The position numbers and the translations under genes are program-made. A stretch of DNA of 14,922 nucleotides. Origin: Sulfurospirillaceae bacterium (GTDB lineage Bacteria > Campylobacterota > Campylobacteria > Campylobacterales > Sulfurospirillaceae). Below are positions 1-7,903 of the stretch, in pieces. The stretch spans positions 1 to 14,922 of the forward strand of contig JAQWCT010000030.1 of the NCBI GenBank assembly GCA_028705785.1, in the 5' to 3' direction. The notes under the pieces are model-generated. The model was given only the letters and a program-made list of their open reading frames with translations. It was not told the origin of the DNA and did no database searches. Numbering within the stretch: the stretch's first letter is position 1; every line of letters starts with the position of its first letter.

Positions 1-12
1 GGGTGAAAATTC

Positions 13-705
13 ATGGAGCATCAAAACAGTGTTATTAAAGTAAAAAATATTTCTATATCATACGGCGCAGGAGAAAGTGCAGTTATGGCAGTCAAAGAAG
101 CTTCATTTGAAATTTTCAAAGGTGAAACTGTCGCGCTTTTAGGTCCAAGTGGTTCTGGAAAAACGACGCTGATTACAATGATAGGGTGTATTACTGAGCC
201 AACGGGTGGAAAATTATTTTTAGATGGCAAGATTATCTATGACAATGGATGGAAGATTCACGATACAAGGCAATTAAGGCGTGAGAAGATTGGCTTTATT
301 TTCCAATCGCATAATCTCATCCCTTTTTTAAATGTAGAAGAGAATGTCACACTTGTTCCCATTATGAATGGGCTCAGTGATGAAGTTGCTAAAACTAAAG
401 CTAAAGAACTTCTAGACTATCTAGGTGTCGGCGATAAGTTAAATGTAAAGCCCTCTCAGCTCTCTGGTGGACAAAGTCAAAGGGTAGCCATAGCACGCTC
501 GTTGGCCAATAATCCTAAAATTATACTCGCCGATGAACCCACTGCTGCACTCGATGGGGAGCGTGCCCTTTCTGTTATGCAACTCCTTAAAAAGTTAGCG
601 AAAGAGCAAGATGTCGCTATTGTCGTTGTTACACACGATGATCGGATGATTCCACTCTTTGATAAAATCATTCGTGTGAATGATGGATATATAACGAAGG
701 AGTAA
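13..705 (+). CDS. ABC transporter ATP-binding protein, LolD/MacB-like
   Basis: This is a 230-residue stand-alone nucleotide-binding subunit that should hydrolyse ATP at the inner membrane face to power a partner permease. Visible motifs are Walker A GPSGSGKT (44-51), a Q-loop glutamine at 98 (FQSHNLIP), signature LSGGQ (150-154), Walker B ending ILADEP with catalytic Glu175, D-loop AALD and switch His208 (VVTHD). The short size and the FQSHNLIP and ADEPTAALD wording place it in the LolD/MacB/DevA group, whose partners are FtsX-like permeases with periplasmic domains, often with a membrane-fusion protein. No permease follows; the next gene has its own promoter. Partners are therefore probably upstream, outside the window. 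The substrate cannot be told from this subunit. All catalytic motifs are intact, so it is a functional ATPase by sequence. Confidence 0.9.
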   Translation: MEHQNSVIKVKNISISYGAGESAVMAVKEASFEIFKGETVALLGPSGSGKTTLITMIGCITEPTGGKLFLDGKIIYDNGWKIHDTRQLRREKIGFIFQSHNLIPFLNVEENVTLVPIMNGLSDEVAKTKAKELLDYLGVGDKLNVKPSQLSGGQSQRVAIARSLANNPKIILADEPTAALDGERALSVMQLLKKLAKEQDVAIVVVTHDDRMIPLFDKIIRVNDGYITKE

Positions 706-710
706 CCAAC

Positions 711-721
711 TTTGCTATAAT
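711..721 (+). promoter_or_regulatory. Extended -10 promoter of the MTHFR-family gene
   Basis: TTTGCTATAAT is a perfect TATAAT (716-721) preceded by TGn, the extended -10 form typical of sigma-70 promoters in Campylobacterota, where the -35 box is usually weak or absent. It begins just after the ABC gene stop at 705 and would start transcription near 728, leaving a leader of about 20 bases before the ATG at 750. Confidence 0.7.
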
Positions 722-749
722 ACGAAAAAGCTAATTTGATGGATAAAAA

Positions 750-1658
750 ATGATAGAAAATTTTATAGCAAAACTCCAAAATGATGCGTTTCTAACCTTA
801 GAAACAACACCGATGCATGAGCCATCATTTGAACCTATTATTCAAAAAGTAGCACAGTTTGGGCTGGATAAAAAAGTAGATGGTTTTAGTACAACCGACA
901 ATCCTCTTGCACGCCTTAAATACAATTCCCTTTTTGGTGCCCTACGCTTACAAAATGCTTTTGATAAACCTGTGATTTCTACTATGAGTATGAGAGACCG
1001 TAATAAAGTAGCACTTCAATCAGACTTATTGGGAGCCAATGAGCATGAGTTAAGAACTATTCTATGTCTTACCGGAGATCCTGCTAGTGCGAGTGATCAA
1101 CCCTCTTTGAAAGGTGTTTTTGAGGGAAATAGTACTTTGCTTTTAGATATTATCAAATGCTTTAATGCGGGCATTGACTATTCTGGTAAGCCTTTTAAAA
1201 CAGCGCCAAAAGCCATATATCCCTTTGCTGTATGTAATGCCCATGCTAATGTACCTAAAAATCTGATCAAAAAAATGAGAGCCAAAGTAGAACATGGTGC
1301 GTTAGGCATTATTACGCAACCTGTTTATAGTATTGATAATGCCAAAATGCTTCTTGAGCTTCTTAAAAATGCAAAAGCGGGTCTTCAAAGCGCTCCAAAT
1401 ACACAACTTATTTTAGGATTTTTTCCTATCGTTCGCCTTCGAACAGCACAATTTTTAGCAGCCCATGTCCCAGGTATTCATGTCCCTAGTGAATGGATGG
1501 AAAAGCTTACTAAAGCAAAAAAAATTAGTGAAGAAGAAGAGAGAAAAGTAGGATTTGAGTTATCGATTAGGACATTTAGGGAGCTTCAAGCTGTTCACCC
1601 GAAAATTCATTTAATGAGTGCTAATAACTTTGAATTAATCTCAGATATTTTAAGATAA
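750..1658 (+). CDS. Methylenetetrahydrofolate reductase-family protein
   Basis: This 302-residue protein belongs to the MetF/MTHFR TIM-barrel flavoenzyme family, which reduces 5,10-methylene-THF to 5-methyl-THF, the methyl donor for methionine synthesis. Family signs are an N-terminal strand with Glu (FLTLETTP, residues 15-22) in the place of the usual FEFFPP, the LCLTGDP segment near residue 110 (FAD-binding aspartate region), and a TQPVY segment near residue 188, equivalent to the substrate-binding glutamine strand. Later, GFFPI and the HVP-containing segment match the barrel's C-terminal half. It differs enough from canonical MetF that it may be a paralogue with another folate or C1 role, so I give no gene symbol. 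It has its own promoter at 711-721 and is convergent with cheW. The ribosome binding site is poor; ATG 750 is chosen because the conserved region begins close to it. Confidence 0.75.
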   Translation: MIENFIAKLQNDAFLTLETTPMHEPSFEPIIQKVAQFGLDKKVDGFSTTDNPLARLKYNSLFGALRLQNAFDKPVISTMSMRDRNKVALQSDLLGANEHELRTILCLTGDPASASDQPSLKGVFEGNSTLLLDIIKCFNAGIDYSGKPFKTAPKAIYPFAVCNAHANVPKNLIKKMRAKVEHGALGIITQPVYSIDNAKMLLELLKNAKAGLQSAPNTQLILGFFPIVRLRTAQFLAAHVPGIHVPSEWMEKLTKAKKISEEEERKVGFELSIRTFRELQAVHPKIHLMSANNFELISDILR

Positions 1659-1663
1659 AAGAA

Positions 1664-1688
1664 GCCATCGAAGATAATCTTCGATGGC
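1664..1688 (-). terminator. Hairpin terminator between metF-like gene and cheW
   Basis: GCCATCGAAGA and TCTTCGATGGC form a perfect 11-base-pair stem around a TAA loop, 5 bases past the metF-like stop and 7 bases past the cheW stop. Read on the minus strand it is followed by TTCTTTTATC, a usable U-tract, so it best ends the cheV-cheA-cheW transcript. On the plus strand the tail is ATAAATATT, which is weaker, but the stem could still act in both directions. Confidence 0.8.
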
Positions 1689-1695
1689 ATAAATA

Positions 1696-2190
1696 TTAGA
1701 AGTCTCTTTTTAAAAGAGATTCTACTTTGAGAATAGTCAAAATATTGTCTTCACGCATACCAATACCATAAACCATACCTTTATCCGCATGAATCGTCTC
1801 AGGTGGTGGTCCAATTTTGCTACTTTTGATACGAATAGCTTCAGTAAGCCTATCAATCACAAAACCTGCGGTATTATCTTTACCTTTCATCACAATGTAA
1901 CGAGTATCTTCACTTGCCTTGGCTGGTTCCATCTTAAACTTTGTTCGAAGATCGATTAAGGGAATAACGCTACCCCTAAGGTTAAAAACGCCTAGAATAT
2001 AACTTGGGACACTCGGCACCCTTGTATATTCTATCGGTTTAATAATCTCTTGAATACTCAAGATGGGCACCGCATACTCTTCTTGCCCGATGATAAATCC
2101 TACTAATTGAACAATATCATCTTCTTTTTTTTGTGGCTCTTCAATCTGCTTTTGCTGTTTCTCAATAATTTTATTAAGTTTATCATTCAT
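1696..2190 (-). CDS. cheW: Chemotaxis coupling protein CheW
   Basis: CheW links chemoreceptors to the kinase CheA in the cytoplasmic signalling array. The 164-residue product is one CheW/SH3-like beta-barrel domain from about residue 25 onward (DIVQLVGFIIGQEEYA), with the conserved VPSVPSYILGVFNLRGSVIP segment (58-77) and RYIV (97-100), preceded by a charged, Gln-rich N-terminal tail. An in-frame GTG at 2232 would add 14 residues and overlap cheA by 29 bases. I chose ATG 2190 because AGTGGGG lies just upstream and the remaining N-terminus (MNDKLNKIIEKQQ) resembles Campylobacter CheW as I recall it. It is the last gene of the minus-strand run, 13 bases after cheA, and ends at the hairpin at 1664-1688. 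Confidence 0.95.
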   Translation of the reverse strand: MNDKLNKIIEKQQKQIEEPQKKEDDIVQLVGFIIGQEEYAVPILSIQEIIKPIEYTRVPSVPSYILGVFNLRGSVIPLIDLRTKFKMEPAKASEDTRYIVMKGKDNTAGFVIDRLTEAIRIKSSKIGPPPETIHADKGMVYGIGMREDNILTILKVESLLKRDF

Positions 2191-2203
2191 CGCATTGCCC
2201 CAC

Positions 2204-4549
2204 TTATAATTTGATATTTTTTCGAACAACACTCTCTAGATATTCTGGAGAATATGGTTTCGTGATGTATTCGCTCATGCCAGACTCAACACCTCTTAAT
2301 CTATCTGATTTGGAAGTTCTTGATGTCACGGCAATGAGTGGTAAATTTTTATACTTAGAGTACTTTCGAATCTCGCCAGCCAAAGTATAACCATCCATTC
2401 GTGGCATCTCAATATCAATCAACACGGCATCAATAGTGTATTCAGAAGATTTAAGCATATTCAATGCTTCTTGTCCATTAGACGCTTCGATGACTTTTAC
2501 ACCAATAGGTTCCATTGATTTTTTCATAATATTTCTATCCATAGCGCTATCATCTACGGCTAATACAATGTAATCACTCGGTACACTTTTGACCTTGACG
2601 GTAGATTCAGTTGTTGCACGAATATCAACACTAATGCCCTTAGCAAGATTCATAAGTGCTGCGACATCAACGATCAGTGTTACGCGTCCATCGCCTCTGA
2701 TTGTAGCTCCTGCAATGCCCTCAATGCCTTGTAGGTAATCTCCTAAAGATTTAATAACAATCTCTTCTTGTCCTACCAAAGTATCAACCACAACACCCAG
2801 TTTGGCTTCAGCAAGTCCGATAACTACAACATAGGCGTGTTCTCCACCCTCATACACTTGCTTAACCCCAAAGATATCTGAGAGTCTAACCAGTGATAAA
2901 ACTTCATCACGAAGTCGTAAAACATTTTTACCCTCAATCGTATAAATCTCATCAAGAGGTATGCGAACTGTTTCTAAAACGGAAGCCAGTGGAATAGCGT
3001 AATACTCTTCTTGTGCACCGACTAAAAGTGCTTGAATAATGGCAAGTGTTAAAGGAATTTTGAGACGAATAACCGTCCCTTGACCCAATTCACTATCCAC
3101 ATCAATAATACCATTGAGCTTTTCAATATTGGTTTTAACAACATCCATTCCTACACCACGACCAGAAACATTGGTAACCACTTTAGCAGTTGAGAGTGCT
3201 GGTCTAAAGATAAGTGCAAAGGCTTCTTTGTCGCTCATACCATCAGCTTCTCGTTCGGTAATCATCCCTTTTTCAATCGCTTTTGCACGCAAGATATCTG
3301 GGTCTAGTCCATTTCCATCATCGGTGATTTCGATGACGATATTGTTACCCTCGTTATAAGCCTTAAGCTGAATAAGCCCTGTTTCAGATTTACCTTTTGC
3401 TCGTCTTATATCTGCTGTTTCAACACCATGGTCACACGAATTTCGAATGATATGAACCAAAGGATCGCCAATTTCTTCAACGATTGACTTATCAAGTTCT
3501 GTCTCTTCACCTGAAATCTCAAGCTCAATAGACTTACCAAGTTCACGAGAAAGATCTCTTACCATTCTTGGGAATTTATTAAAGACTTTGGCAATAGGAA
3601 GCATTCTAGTTTTCATAACCGCGATTTGAAGATCAGTCGTCACCAGTGAAATCGAAGAAACCACTTGATTGAGTTCTTCTAAAAACTTTTCACCCTCATA
3701 GCGTTCTTCAACATCATCATAGATTTTTAAAAGTCTATTTTTACCCAAAACAAGTTCCCCGATAAGATTCATCAGGTGATCAAGTCTTTTAACCTCAACC
3801 CGAATTGTCTGCTCCATAGAACTTGCAGCCTCTTTTTTGGCAGGTGGTGTTGCAGCTCCTGATGATTCTACTTTTCTTGATGCAGATGCCCTCTCAACAG
3901 GCTTCTCATCTTCTTCTTCATCCTCATCTTTTTCGATAACCACTTTACTAACTGATACTGATACTGATGGAGATGGTGTTACACCACTATTTTCTCTTCT
4001 TTTTTTATCTTCTTCTTTTCGTACTTTTAAAAGTCTTTCTATTTCATCTTCAACATCTTGGTCACTCATCTTAGAGTAGTCGGTATTGTCTTCTTCTTGC
4101 TCAACAACCCTTGGTTTTTCAATGACTTCTTTTGGTGCTACTAAATCTGATATATTTTCACCATTAGAAATAGCATCTAACCTTGTACAAATATCGGTAA
4201 TATCAATGCCTATAGAAGTGTCATTGCCATTATCTCTAATCGCATGTAATAACGCTTTCATAATATCGATAGACTCTAACACGACATCCATAACTTCAGG
4301 TGTAAGTTTGAGCTCATTGCGTCTTGCTTTGTTAAGAACATCTTCCATATGGTGTGTTAAATGGGTCAAAACATCAAAGTTCAAAAATGATGATGAACCT
4401 TTAATGGTATGCGCCACCCTAAAAATACTGTTTAAAAGCTCGAGATCATTCGGGTTATTTTCAAGCTCCACTAAATTTTGATCAATTTGTTCAATAAGTT
4501 CGAACGCTTCAACCAAAAAATCTTCTAAAATTTCTTGAATATCTTCCAT
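2204..4549 (-). CDS. cheA: Chemotaxis histidine kinase CheA with C-terminal receiver (CheAY)
   Basis: This is the central chemotaxis kinase (781 residues). Domains in order: P1 Hpt (1-105) with phosphorylated His47 in FRVAHTIKG; a long acidic low-complexity linker (about 130-245) where a P2 domain would sit but none is recognisable; P3 dimerisation (about 248-315); P4 ATPase with N-box HIIRNSCDHG (366-375), G1 DDGNGLD (410-416) and G2 GRGVGMD (463-469); P5 CheW-like (about 500-640); and a receiver domain (660-780) with acidic pair D666-D667, phospho-acceptor Asp712 in LIDIEMPRMDG and Lys764. The receiver fusion is normal for Campylobacterota, where it may act as a phosphate sink. An ATG at 4582 would overlap cheV by 20 bases with no ribosome binding site. 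ATG 4549 has AAGGGTAG upstream, and MEDIQEILEDF matches the family start. Confidence 0.96.
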   Translation of the reverse strand: MEDIQEILEDFLVEAFELIEQIDQNLVELENNPNDLELLNSIFRVAHTIKGSSSFLNFDVLTHLTHHMEDVLNKARRNELKLTPEVMDVVLESIDIMKALLHAIRDNGNDTSIGIDITDICTRLDAISNGENISDLVAPKEVIEKPRVVEQEEDNTDYSKMSDQDVEDEIERLLKVRKEEDKKRRENSGVTPSPSVSVSVSKVVIEKDEDEEEDEKPVERASASRKVESSGAATPPAKKEAASSMEQTIRVEVKRLDHLMNLIGELVLGKNRLLKIYDDVEERYEGEKFLEELNQVVSSISLVTTDLQIAVMKTRMLPIAKVFNKFPRMVRDLSRELGKSIELEISGEETELDKSIVEEIGDPLVHIIRNSCDHGVETADIRRAKGKSETGLIQLKAYNEGNNIVIEITDDGNGLDPDILRAKAIEKGMITEREADGMSDKEAFALIFRPALSTAKVVTNVSGRGVGMDVVKTNIEKLNGIIDVDSELGQGTVIRLKIPLTLAIIQALLVGAQEEYYAIPLASVLETVRIPLDEIYTIEGKNVLRLRDEVLSLVRLSDIFGVKQVYEGGEHAYVVVIGLAEAKLGVVVDTLVGQEEIVIKSLGDYLQGIEGIAGATIRGDGRVTLIVDVAALMNLAKGISVDIRATTESTVKVKSVPSDYIVLAVDDSAMDRNIMKKSMEPIGVKVIEASNGQEALNMLKSSEYTIDAVLIDIEMPRMDGYTLAGEIRKYSKYKNLPLIAVTSRTSKSDRLRGVESGMSEYITKPYSPEYLESVVRKNIKL
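3952..3969 (-). repeat. Hexanucleotide repeat in the CheA linker
   Basis: Three near-identical 6-base units (CTGATA, CTGATA, CTGATG on the plus strand) encode alternating Val-Ser in the acidic linker of CheA. Changes in unit number would stay in frame, altering only linker length. Confidence 0.6.
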
Positions 4550-4562
4550 CGTTCTACCCTTA

Positions 4563-5513
4563 CTATTGTGCTTTTTTGACATGTGATTTAATTACTTTGG
4601 AAACTTCCTTGTAAAAAATCGACTCATCAAATTTTGTTAAATAGGCTTCACCGCCCGCCTCTTTTCCTCTAAGCTCGCTAAAGTGATCACTAATGGAAGA
4701 GTTAAAAACGATAGGAATATTTTTAAACCTTTCATCTTCTTTCACATTGGCTGCAAAATGGAACCCATCCATTTGAGGCATTTCAACATCGCTAATGATG
4801 ATTTTGACTTCATCAGTCATTCTATCACTGTAAGTTTTATAAAGCTCATTTAAACGCTCCAAGCCTTCCATGCCATCTTTGGCTTCAACGACGCGCATGC
4901 CCATCTTTTTGAGCGCATCACTGACCAGCTTTCGAGCGATCATGCTATCATCTAAAATAAGTGCTGTTCCGCCGATGATTTCTATATCTGCATCATTGAC
5001 ATCAATTTTTGGTTGATAAATACCCAACGCTTGAACGACACTTTCAAGGTCTAATATCAAAAGCACATCGTCATTTTCAATGCGCGTAACGCCTGTGATT
5101 TGACTTTTATCAAGGGAACCCATACCTGCAACAAATGAGGCTGGTTCAATATCTTTCCAACTAATACGACGGATTCGTTTTGCTTCGTGTACCACAAAAC
5201 CAATCAAAATATCGCTAAACTCTGTGATGATAATACGAGGTTTAATCGAACCATCATCAGGTTCTTTGATGTTCATCCATTTAGCAAGATTGACAACGGG
5301 GATAACGATACCACGAAGATCAAAAATACCTTCTATATAATCAGGGACTCCGGGGAGTTCTGTAAGATTAGGGATTTTGATGATTTCGCGAACTTTGGCA
5401 ACATTGACGCCATAAATTCCCTCATAAACACCCTTCTCTTCTTTTTTAAAGATACGAAAATCCACCAACTCCATTTCATTGGAGCCTACTTTTAAAATAC
5501 TGTCTTTAGCCAT
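4563..5513 (-). CDS. cheV: Chemotaxis protein CheV (CheW-receiver fusion)
   Basis: CheV is an adaptor that couples receptors to CheA and can be phosphorylated, usually serving adaptation. The 316-residue product has an N-terminal CheW domain (about 10-165, with LPGVPDYIEGIFDLRGIVIP) and a C-terminal receiver (about 183-305). The receiver has the acidic pair D188-D189 (LILDDS), acceptor Asp242 (IISDVEMPQMDG) and Lys294 (LTK). All receiver residues needed for phosphorylation are present. An adjacent in-frame GTG lies one codon upstream; ATG 5513 is preferred because AAGGGG sits 5 bases before it. It is the first chemotaxis gene of the run, 9 bases after the lpxH-like gene and 13 bases before cheA, so the three che genes are almost certainly co-transcribed. 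Confidence 0.95.
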   Translation of the reverse strand: MAKDSILKVGSNEMELVDFRIFKKEEKGVYEGIYGVNVAKVREIIKIPNLTELPGVPDYIEGIFDLRGIVIPVVNLAKWMNIKEPDDGSIKPRIIITEFSDILIGFVVHEAKRIRRISWKDIEPASFVAGMGSLDKSQITGVTRIENDDVLLILDLESVVQALGIYQPKIDVNDADIEIIGGTALILDDSMIARKLVSDALKKMGMRVVEAKDGMEGLERLNELYKTYSDRMTDEVKIIISDVEMPQMDGFHFAANVKEDERFKNIPIVFNSSISDHFSELRGKEAGGEAYLTKFDESIFYKEVSKVIKSHVKKAQ

Positions 5514-5522
5514 CACAACCCC

Positions 5523-6245
5523 TTAGTTGCTTTTCTTTTCTATAAATTGCGTCTTCGGTGAAGATTGTACAATAAAATAACTTTGATTGCACGCAAAAGA
5601 TGAGAAATTAAAATAGTGCCTATTATTTACCTCAAATGCACGGTTTTGATGGTAATGCCCCTCCGCAATTATCTTTACATGTAAAGGTTCATATCGCCCT
5701 ATTTTAGCCTTTACAAGCTCTTCGAAGTGTTCTATTTTACGGCAAAGATTTTTCTTTTCTTGGTTGCTTTCTATCTTGCGAGAGATAAAAAAATGAAAAT
5801 TTTGATCTAAAAAATTAAGGAAAGGCAGGATTTTTGGATTGCGGATAAAGGCTGTAAAAAGTTTATGTGTTAGGTTTCCAAATTTATCACCATGGGAAAG
5901 CAAACAGTTTTGTCCATCGGGGAGAACAAAGAGAAGCGGTTGTTGTTCAAGAGGAAGGACTTTGACTTGTGGGAAAAGACTCTTAAGATCAAAATCGTGA
6001 TTTCCCTCAAAGTAAAATACTTCTGTATCCGAAGCTATGGCATTAATAAGTTCAATGTAGCGCTGGTACTTCGAGACACCATACTGCACACTACCCACCA
6101 ACAAATCAAACATATCGCCCATCAAAAAGAGTTGCGTGGGCTTATTTTCCTTTACATGTAAAAGAAAATGAAAGAAAAAATCCCTTTGGCTACTCTCGTG
6201 TGCATCGGCGATAAAAATCGCTCCCTCTTTTATCTCAAGGGACAT
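5523..6245 (-). CDS. Metallophosphoesterase, probable UDP-2,3-diacylglucosamine diphosphatase (LpxH-like)
   Basis: The 240-residue protein carries the full calcineurin-like dimetal set: D14-x-H16 (IADAH), GDMFD (43-47), GNHD (81-84), SHGD (117-120) and GHYH (196-199). No signal peptide is visible, so it should act in the cytoplasm or at the inner membrane face. LpxH hydrolyses UDP-2,3-diacylglucosamine to lipid X, the substrate that LpxB then uses. Size, motif order and lpxB nearby fit this role, but the motif wording differs from Escherichia coli LpxH (which has GNRDF), so another phosphoesterase activity is possible. A GTG at 6284 would add 13 residues and deepen the overlap with argC. I chose ATG 6245, which leaves an 11-base overlap and puts the first strand near the N-terminus. 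The gene contains two copies of the TACATGTA palindrome. Confidence 0.7.
   Translation of the reverse strand: MSLEIKEGAIFIADAHESSQRDFFFHFLLHVKENKPTQLFLMGDMFDLLVGSVQYGVSKYQRYIELINAIASDTEVFYFEGNHDFDLKSLFPQVKVLPLEQQPLLFVLPDGQNCLLSHGDKFGNLTHKLFTAFIRNPKILPFLNFLDQNFHFFISRKIESNQEKKNLCRKIEHFEELVKAKIGRYEPLHVKIIAEGHYHQNRAFEVNNRHYFNFSSFACNQSYFIVQSSPKTQFIEKKSN
5674..5685. repeat. TTTACATGTAAA palindrome in the lpxH-like gene, copy 1
   Basis: This is a perfect 12-base palindrome that reads, in the gene's frame, as Leu-His-Val-Lys (residues 188-191). It is one of ten TACATGTA-core copies in the window. Confidence 0.85.
6151..6162. repeat. TTTACATGTAAA palindrome in the lpxH-like gene, copy 2
   Basis: This is a perfect 12-base palindrome read in frame as Leu-His-Val-Lys (residues 29-32), in the same phase as the other coding copies. 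Confidence 0.85.
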
Positions 6246-7248
6246 AAGCGAGAATAGGAATCCCAGCGGATTCTTCAAATCCACACATCAAGTTAGCATT
6301 AACCACTGCTTGGGAAGACGCACCCCTTAGAAGATTGTCGATGCTGGATGAGACAAAAAGCGATGTACCTTTTTGCGTTACGAAAATATCGCAAAAATTT
6401 GTCCCAGCAGTTGATTTGATGTCCACAGGCGTTTCCCTGATGCGTACAAACTTAGAGTCTTTATAAAAATCTTTCAAGATGGCTTTAGCCTCTATAAGTT
6501 TTGTCGTTTGCAAATAAGAACTAATGAGCATTCCTCGACTCACAGGCAAAAGATGCGGTACAAAATTGACCTCAATCTCCCTACCACTCACCAATCGTAA
6601 TTTTTCTGCGATTTCTGGTTCATGACGATGGACAAGAGGGTTGTACGCAAAAATATTTTCATTGATAGTAACAAAATGTGCGGTTAAACTTGGTTTTTTT
6701 CCCGCCCCAGAAACGCCACTTTTCGCATCGATGAAGATAGGCGCATCCGTTTTAAGATAGTCCAAAAATGGCAAAATTCCTAAAATCGAAGCAGTAGGAT
6801 AACATCCAGGATTGGCGACCAGTTTTGCTTTTTTAATTTTCTCTTTGTTGATTTCAGGCAAACCGTACACAGCTTGTTCAAGATTTTCTTTATCTTCATG
6901 CTCACAGTAATGCTTCTCATACGCCTCAAGTTCCAAACGATAATCCGCGGAGAGGTCAACCACCTTTACATGTAAAGCTAAAAGCTCTTTCGCAAATCCC
7001 ATCGCCGCTTTATGAGGAAGCGCTAAAAAAGCCAGTTCTGCTTTGCTCGCAACCTCCTTGGCATCGGCTTTAAAAACTTCTTGCTCAAAAACACCTAGCA
7101 ATGAGGGATGAAGCTCACTTGCTTTTACGCCACCCTCGGTTGTTGCGATATAACTTATCTCAAAAAAAGGATGGTTGATGAGTATCTTCATCAACTCTAA
7201 CCCAGTATATCCACTCGCGCCAATTATGGCTACTTTTACTTTTTTCAT
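6235..7248 (-). CDS. argC: N-acetyl-gamma-glutamyl-phosphate reductase
   Basis: ArgC performs the third step of arginine synthesis, the NADPH-dependent reduction of N-acetyl-glutamyl-5-phosphate to the semialdehyde, in the cytoplasm. The 337-residue product begins with a Rossmann NADP loop GASGYTGLE (10-18). It has the active-site cysteine in NPGCYPT (Cys149), a KSGVSGAGK segment (176-184) and the HRHEPEI segment (207-213) with the catalytic histidine. Length is normal for the short ArgC type. ATG 7248 lies 3 bases after the greA stop and the 3' end overlaps the lpxH-like gene by 11 bases, so expression probably depends on the greA promoter. A TACATGTA palindrome encodes residues 92-94. I see nothing linking it functionally to its neighbours. 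Confidence 0.95.
   Translation of the reverse strand: MKKVKVAIIGASGYTGLELMKILINHPFFEISYIATTEGGVKASELHPSLLGVFEQEVFKADAKEVASKAELAFLALPHKAAMGFAKELLALHVKVVDLSADYRLELEAYEKHYCEHEDKENLEQAVYGLPEINKEKIKKAKLVANPGCYPTASILGILPFLDYLKTDAPIFIDAKSGVSGAGKKPSLTAHFVTINENIFAYNPLVHRHEPEIAEKLRLVSGREIEVNFVPHLLPVSRGMLISSYLQTTKLIEAKAILKDFYKDSKFVRIRETPVDIKSTAGTNFCDIFVTQKGTSLFVSSSIDNLLRGASSQAVVNANLMCGFEESAGIPILAYVP
6965..6976. repeat. TTTACATGTAAA palindrome in argC
   Basis: This is a perfect 12-base palindrome read in frame as Leu-His-Val-Lys (residues 92-95), directly before the conserved VVDLSADYR segment of ArgC. Confidence 0.85.
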
Positions 7249-7251
7249 AGT

Positions 7252-7749
7252 CTATCTCTCAAAATCAATTTCACGGTAAGCTACTTCTAAAACTTCATAC
7301 TCTTGTTTACCTGATGGCAATTTAATGGTCACTTCCTCACCCTCGCCTCTACCCATCAACTGTTTAGACAGTGGCGAATGATACGAGATAAGCCCACGGT
7401 CAGGGTTACTCTCTGTACTTCCTACGATGGTATAAGTCACCTCTTCGTTGGTGGTTAGATTTTCAAGCATCACTGTCGAGCCAAAACGAATTTTATCGTG
7501 CTCATATGATGCTGGGTCGATCACTTGGGTACGAGAAAGAAGATCACTCAGCTCGCCAATCCTTGCATCTAAAAATGCTAGTCTATCTTTTGCCGCATGG
7601 TACTCAGCATTTTCTTTCAAATCACCATGACTTCGCGCGATATCAAGTTCTATCACTGTTTCAGGTCGTTGTCTTTTGCGCAAGTCACTCAGCTCATGGG
7701 TTAATTTTTTATAACCATATTCGGTCATTGGTTCTTTAGCGCTGTTCAT
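7252..7749 (-). CDS. greA: Transcription elongation factor GreA
   Basis: GreA enters the RNA polymerase secondary channel and stimulates cleavage of backtracked RNA, rescuing stalled complexes. The 165-residue product has the N-terminal coiled coil (about 10-80), with the acidic tip in SHGDLKENAEYHAAK (about 40-54) whose Asp and Glu position the catalytic metal. It is followed by the FKBP-like C-terminal domain (about 86-160) with FGSTV and the segment ending SPLSKQLMGRGEGEEV. The ATG at 7749 has GGAG 8 bases upstream and a TATAAT box at 7776-7781. It is the first gene of the six-gene minus-strand run. An N-terminal extension of about 7 residues (MNSAKEP) precedes the usual start; Campylobacter GreA has a similar short extension as I recall it. 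Confidence 0.95.
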   Translation of the reverse strand: MNSAKEPMTEYGYKKLTHELSDLRKRQRPETVIELDIARSHGDLKENAEYHAAKDRLAFLDARIGELSDLLSRTQVIDPASYEHDKIRFGSTVMLENLTTNEEVTYTIVGSTESNPDRGLISYHSPLSKQLMGRGEGEEVTIKLPSGKQEYEVLEVAYREIDFER

Positions 7750-7775
7750 GAGATACTCCGTTAATTTTTAATTTT

Positions 7776-7781
7776 ATTATA
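7776..7781 (-). promoter_or_regulatory. Predicted -10 box for greA and the downstream run
   Basis: On the minus strand the sequence reads TATAAT 26 bases upstream of the greA ATG, with an AT-only leader and then GGAG. No clear -35 is seen, as usual in this phylum. The box overlaps the stop codon of the lpxB relic (7777-7779), so the promoter may lie within former lpxB sequence. It is the only good promoter I see for the six genes down to cheW. Confidence 0.55.
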
Positions 7782-7827
7782 CCGACATTATCTTTATCAT
7801 CGCTTCTGTACTGATATGTTTTAAAAT
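7777..7827 (-). pseudogene. Relic of the 3' end of lpxB
   Basis: In the minus-strand frame this stretch reads ILKHISTEAMIKIMSV then stop. The intact LpxB C-terminus at 12059-12112 reads ILKHGSIEAMIKIMAAK then stop. Over 42 bases (7786-7827 against 12071-12112), 37 are identical without gaps, including a 21-base exact run, and weaker similarity continues through the stop codon. The Gly of the LKHGS motif is lost here and no upstream coding sequence remains, so it is non-functional. Similarity ends sharply at 7827 on the GGDEF-gene side. Confidence 0.75.
7786..7827. repeat. Direct repeat, greA-side copy
   Basis: This 42-base repeat is 37/42 identical, ungapped and in the same orientation as 12071-12112. 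Mismatches are confined to offsets 22, 23, 28, 29 and 30. The pair brackets the GGDEF and binding-protein genes. Confidence 0.8.
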
Positions 7828-7903
7828 GTGTTGATGAAATTTTCTTAATTGGGGATTTGACCTCTAAGAAATAATGTTGTAAGAATTCTACTATATAAAA
7901 CTT

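Noticed and set aside
4086..4481. Plus-strand open frame opposite the CheA Hpt domain
   Set aside because: The conserved protein is on the minus strand; the Ser-rich product here is the antisense of the acidic linker and Hpt codons.
2204..4549. CheA fused to a receiver and lacking a recognisable P2 domain, as a novel architecture
   Set aside because: The CheAY fusion is well known in Campylobacter and Helicobacter, so it is expected here.
5892..6161. Plus-strand open frame opposite the lpxH-like gene
   Set aside because: It lies wholly within the metallophosphoesterase gene, whose metal-binding motifs are intact; no independent support.
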